A DNA stretch of 64,000 nucleotides from Aridibaculum aurantiacum (GTDB lineage: Bacteria > Bacteroidota > Bacteroidia > Chitinophagales > Chitinophagaceae), in contig NZ_JAFEWC010000001.1 in the NCBI RefSeq assembly GCF_017355875.1, positions 2,356,001 through 2,420,000 on the forward strand, read 5' to 3'. Under the pieces are notes generated by a model that made no database searches, had not been told where the DNA came from, and saw nothing but the letters and a program-made list of their open reading frames with translations. A program made the translations under genes and the position numbers. This document shows, piece after piece, positions 61,601-64,000 of the stretch. Numbering within the stretch: the stretch's first letter is position 1; every line of letters begins with the position of its first letter.

Positions 61601-64000
61601 TCAGAAAAGTTTAGCCTGCACGTCCTCTTCATTTTGTTTTTGCTCCCATTCCATTTCAACAGTTTTATTGTAGTCGGTCAATTTATTACCTGCAGCCTTC
61701 CAACCCATTACTTCTATAAATCCTGCTATCTGTATACGCTGGGTTGTAGCCTGTGCTCCTTTGCCTGTATGAAGAATAAGCACCGGCTCCTGGTCTGTGG
61801 TCACTGCTTCCAGCCTGTTGTTCTTACCTTCTTTAATAAATAAGAACTTGCTCTTAATGGATGATGTTTCAATTCTAAAACGCTTGATATTGTATTGCAG
61901 TTTATCGTTATCCAGGTAAACAGCAGTGATCACTTTTTCAGGATCAAACTTTTCAATCAAAAGAATTTTCTCAGGTTCAAAACGCTGCGTAAGTTCCGTA
62001 TCAGTGAGCTCGTAGCTACCATCATCAGTTATTACCAGTAGCTTTTCTTCTTCGAAGCTGCCAAGGTATTCGCCTTTCTCTTCAGTATTCAACCTACCGA
62101 ACTTACTGTCGAACCATAATTTCCTACCTGACAAAGTGCTTTTTCCAGCTTCTTTGAACTTGACTGTTTTGATAGGATACTTTGTTACCGTATTTCCCTG
62201 GCTGCCCCTACCCTTTATATCTATTGTTTCAAAGAAGAAATCAAACTCCTTGATACGTGCAGTACAATTCGGGCTAAGTACCACCTTTACTACTTCTGCT
62301 TCGCCATTGTGATTGGAAGTGAAATAATGGACTTTGCTCTTGTCGCTGCCTTTGGTAAGATCATATATTTTATCGCGGGTTATACCGGTTACATTAAAAC
62401 GTTTTGCATAACTCACGCCTGAAGCTCCATCCAGGTAGATCATGTTGTAAGTAGTACGCTCATCATTCTTCTGAAATACTGCAGCATGAATGATATCCTT
62501 ACCAACAAATACTTTTTCGGACACCCGCACCACCTTCATTTTACCACTCTTGGTAAAAACAATGATATCATCCAGGTCACTACAGTCTGTAATAAATTCA
62601 TCTTTTTTCAAACCTGTACCTATAAAACCTTCTGCACGGTTCATATAGATCTTGGTATTGGCAATGGCCACAGTCTTAGCTGTGATCACATCAAACTGGC
62701 GGATCTCTGTTTTGCGCTCCCGTCCTTTGCCATACTTCTTCAATAAACCTTCATAGTAAGCAACGGCATAATCAGTAAGATGCTCAAGGTCGTACTGCAC
62801 CTGCTTGATGTCGGCTTCCAACGCTTTGATCTGCGCGTTTAGTTCGTCGATGTCCAGTTTGTAGATACGACGTACAGGTTTCTCCGTCAGCTTCAGTACA
62901 TCTTCTCTTGTAACATCTCTGCGCAGCTTCTTTACAAAAGGCGCAAAAGCTTTTTCAATAGCCACCAGCACCTTCTCCCATGTTTCGTGCTTCTTCTCCA
63001 GTTCCTTGTATATCTTCTCTTCAAAGAAGATTTTCTCTAATGAAGTATAGTGCCATTTATCCTGCAATTCACCCAGCCTGATCTCCAGCTCACGGCGCAG
63101 CAGGTTGCGTGTATTATCAGCGGACACCCGCAGCAGTTCGTGCACCGAAACAAACTGCGGTTTCTGATCAATGATGACGCAGGCATTAGGAGAAATACTT
63201 ACTTCACAATCAGTAAAAGCATAAAGTGCATCGATGGTGATATCTGGAGAGATTCCCGGAGCCAGGTCAATGATTATCTCTACTTCAGCTGCTGTGGCGT
63301 CCGTTACCTTTTTTATCTTGATCTTACCCTGGTCGTTAGCTTTTACAATGCTGTCGCAAAGGCTGGAAACGGTGACACCATACGGAACATCACGTATTAC
63401 CAGTGTCTTCTTGTCCAGCTCCTCGATCTTGGCTCTTACACGCACCTTTCCACCACGCTTTCCTTCGTTGTAGTTGCTTACATCAATAGTACCTCCTGTA
63501 AGAAAATCCGGAAATATTTCGTACTTCTTATTGCGAAGCGCTTTAATTGAGGCTTCTATCAGTTCGCAGAAGTTATGCGGAAGAATTTTAGTAGAAAGAC
63601 CTACGGCTATACCATCTGCACCCTGAGCCAGCAGCATAGGGAACTTCATAGGTAAAGTAACAGGCTCATTCTTCCGGCCGTCGTAGCTCAGCTGCCACTC
63701 GGTTGTTTTGTTGTTAAAAGCAACATCGAGCGCAAACTTGCTCAGGCGAGCCTCAATATAACGTGGCGCTGCGGCATCGTCACCTGTACGTACATCGCCC
63801 CAGTTACCCTGCGTTTCTATCAGCAGGTTTTTCTGTCCCATGTTTACCAATGCATCGCCAATGCTCGCATCACCATGCGGGTGGTACTGCATACTCTGCC
63901 CGATGATGTTCGCTACCTTGTTGAAACGACCATCATCCATTTCCTTCATCGCGTGCAGAATACGTCGCTGCACGGGTTTCATTCCATCTTCAACAGCCGG
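61601..64000 (-). CDS. parC: DNA topoisomerase IV subunit A-type protein (5' end outside window)
   Basis: The C-terminal 799 residues of a second type IIA topoisomerase A subunit; the frame stays open to the window edge, so the start lies outside. It decatenates or relaxes DNA with ParE. The quinolone-determining stretch is YHPHGDASIGDALV: at positions where E. coli ParC has Ser80 and Glu84 it has Ala and Asp. The catalytic Tyr is in APRYIEARL. No GyrA box was found, and the C-terminal domain is divergent, with an EWEQKQNEEDVQAKLF tail. That and the separate gyrA in the window support parC. Confidence 0.93.
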   Translation of the reverse strand, partial: PAVEDGMKPVQRRILHAMKEMDDGRFNKVANIIGQSMQYHPHGDASIGDALVNMGQKNLLIETQGNWGDVRTGDDAAAPRYIEARLSKFALDVAFNNKTTEWQLSYDGRKNEPVTLPMKFPMLLAQGADGIAVGLSTKILPHNFCELIEASIKALRNKKYEIFPDFLTGGTIDVSNYNEGKRGGKVRVRAKIEELDKKTLVIRDVPYGVTVSSLCDSIVKANDQGKIKIKKVTDATAAEVEIIIDLAPGISPDITIDALYAFTDCEVSISPNACVIIDQKPQFVSVHELLRVSADNTRNLLRRELEIRLGELQDKWHYTSLEKIFFEEKIYKELEKKHETWEKVLVAIEKAFAPFVKKLRRDVTREDVLKLTEKPVRRIYKLDIDELNAQIKALEADIKQVQYDLEHLTDYAVAYYEGLLKKYGKGRERKTEIRQFDVITAKTVAIANTKIYMNRAEGFIGTGLKKDEFITDCSDLDDIIVFTKSGKMKVVRVSEKVFVGKDIIHAAVFQKNDERTTYNMIYLDGASGVSYAKRFNVTGITRDKIYDLTKGSDKSKVHYFTSNHNGEAEVVKVVLSPNCTARIKEFDFFFETIDIKGRGSQGNTVTKYPIKTVKFKEAGKSTLSGRKLWFDSKFGRLNTEEKGEYLGSFEEEKLLVITDDGSYELTDTELTQRFEPEKILLIEKFDPEKVITAVYLDNDKLQYNIKRFRIETSSIKSKFLFIKEGKNNRLEAVTTDQEPVLILHTGKGAQATTQRIQIAGFIEVMGWKAAGNKLTDYNKTVEMEWEQKQNEEDVQAKLF

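Noticed and set aside
63050-63550. A 166-codon frame opposite parC
   Set aside because: It lies wholly antisense to a conserved topoisomerase domain and shows no recognisable motif.
1-64000. tRNA, rRNA or tmRNA genes
   Set aside because: I scanned the intergenic stretches for cloverleaf arms and the T-loop sequence GGTTCGANTCC and saw none; tmRNA is not next to smpB.
1-64000. Insertion sequences, prophage or integrase genes
   Set aside because: No transposase, integrase or phage structural protein is encoded, and I saw no terminal inverted repeats with target duplications.

Overview
The window is ordinary chromosomal DNA from a member of the Bacteroidota, most likely the family Chitinophagaceae (order Chitinophagales). 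Evidence: a SusC/SusD/lipoprotein outer-membrane uptake locus, a type IX secretion sorting domain, a HU-CCDC81/SPOR cell-envelope protein, bacillithiol synthesis (BshC), a class I fructose-bisphosphate aldolase, and many copies of the Bacteroidota -7 promoter element TAnnTTTG close to start codons. No tRNA, rRNA, CRISPR array, insertion sequence, prophage or integrase was seen. I cannot name a genus or species.

Layout. 1-5.6 kb: the 3' end of groL, a YhhN-type membrane protein and a HU/SPOR protein on the minus strand, a small membrane protein plus an FKBP lipoprotein, and a secreted GH20 hexosaminidase. 5.7-8.3 kb: pyk and pfkA as a glycolytic pair. 8.7-15.8 kb: an S9 prolyl oligopeptidase, an RmlD-like reductase, three small unknown genes, rimO and a T9SS-sorted protein. 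16-22.4 kb: a membrane pyrophosphatase with the K+-dependent signature, NAD(P)H-hydrate repair, a serine hydrolase lipoprotein and a lone receiver. 22.5-31.9 kb: serA, a type II NADH dehydrogenase with an alpha/beta hydrolase, a TPR protein behind gyrA, and aspartate kinase. 32-40.9 kb: an M61 peptidase, an L,D-transpeptidase, 4-hydroxyphenylpyruvate dioxygenase, purK-purE-lipoprotein-rhodanese and bshC. 41-49.2 kb: a small secreted protein, a phosphohexomutase, a C-terminal processing protease, a PLP synthase with CBS domains and a multi-PAS histidine kinase. 49.4-55.4 kb: a cytosolic BtuF-like protein joined to an unrecognised gene with kinase-like motifs, aldolase, accD, smpB and a secreted protein. 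55.4-61.3 kb: a lone sigma-region-2-like protein downstream of susC-susD-lipoprotein. 61.6-64 kb: the 3' part of a parC-type topoisomerase subunit.

How it fits together. Most genes are housekeeping: glycolysis (pfkA, pyk, aldolase, hexomutase), pyrophosphate energy, fatty-acid initiation (accD), purine, serine, aspartate-family and sulfur amino-acid synthesis, thiol metabolism, DNA topology, and translation quality control (smpB, rimO). The accessory layer is surface biology: SusCD uptake, GH20, a T9SS cargo and several lipoproteins.

The least explained items are: (i) the unrecognised protein at 50191-51297, whose spaced K, E, DxxxxN and DFD residues resemble a protein-kinase/APH fold, one base downstream of a BtuF-like protein without a signal peptide; (ii) -7 boxes placed 3-9 nt before start codons, implying leaderless or nearly leaderless mRNAs; (iii) a perfect 8-4-8 palindrome before the NADH dehydrogenase; (iv) two related low-complexity islands built on AAACATCAAAC; (v) a lipoprotein signal peptide encoded out of frame inside the 3' end of purE. 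I found no clear new multi-gene defence or mobile system.
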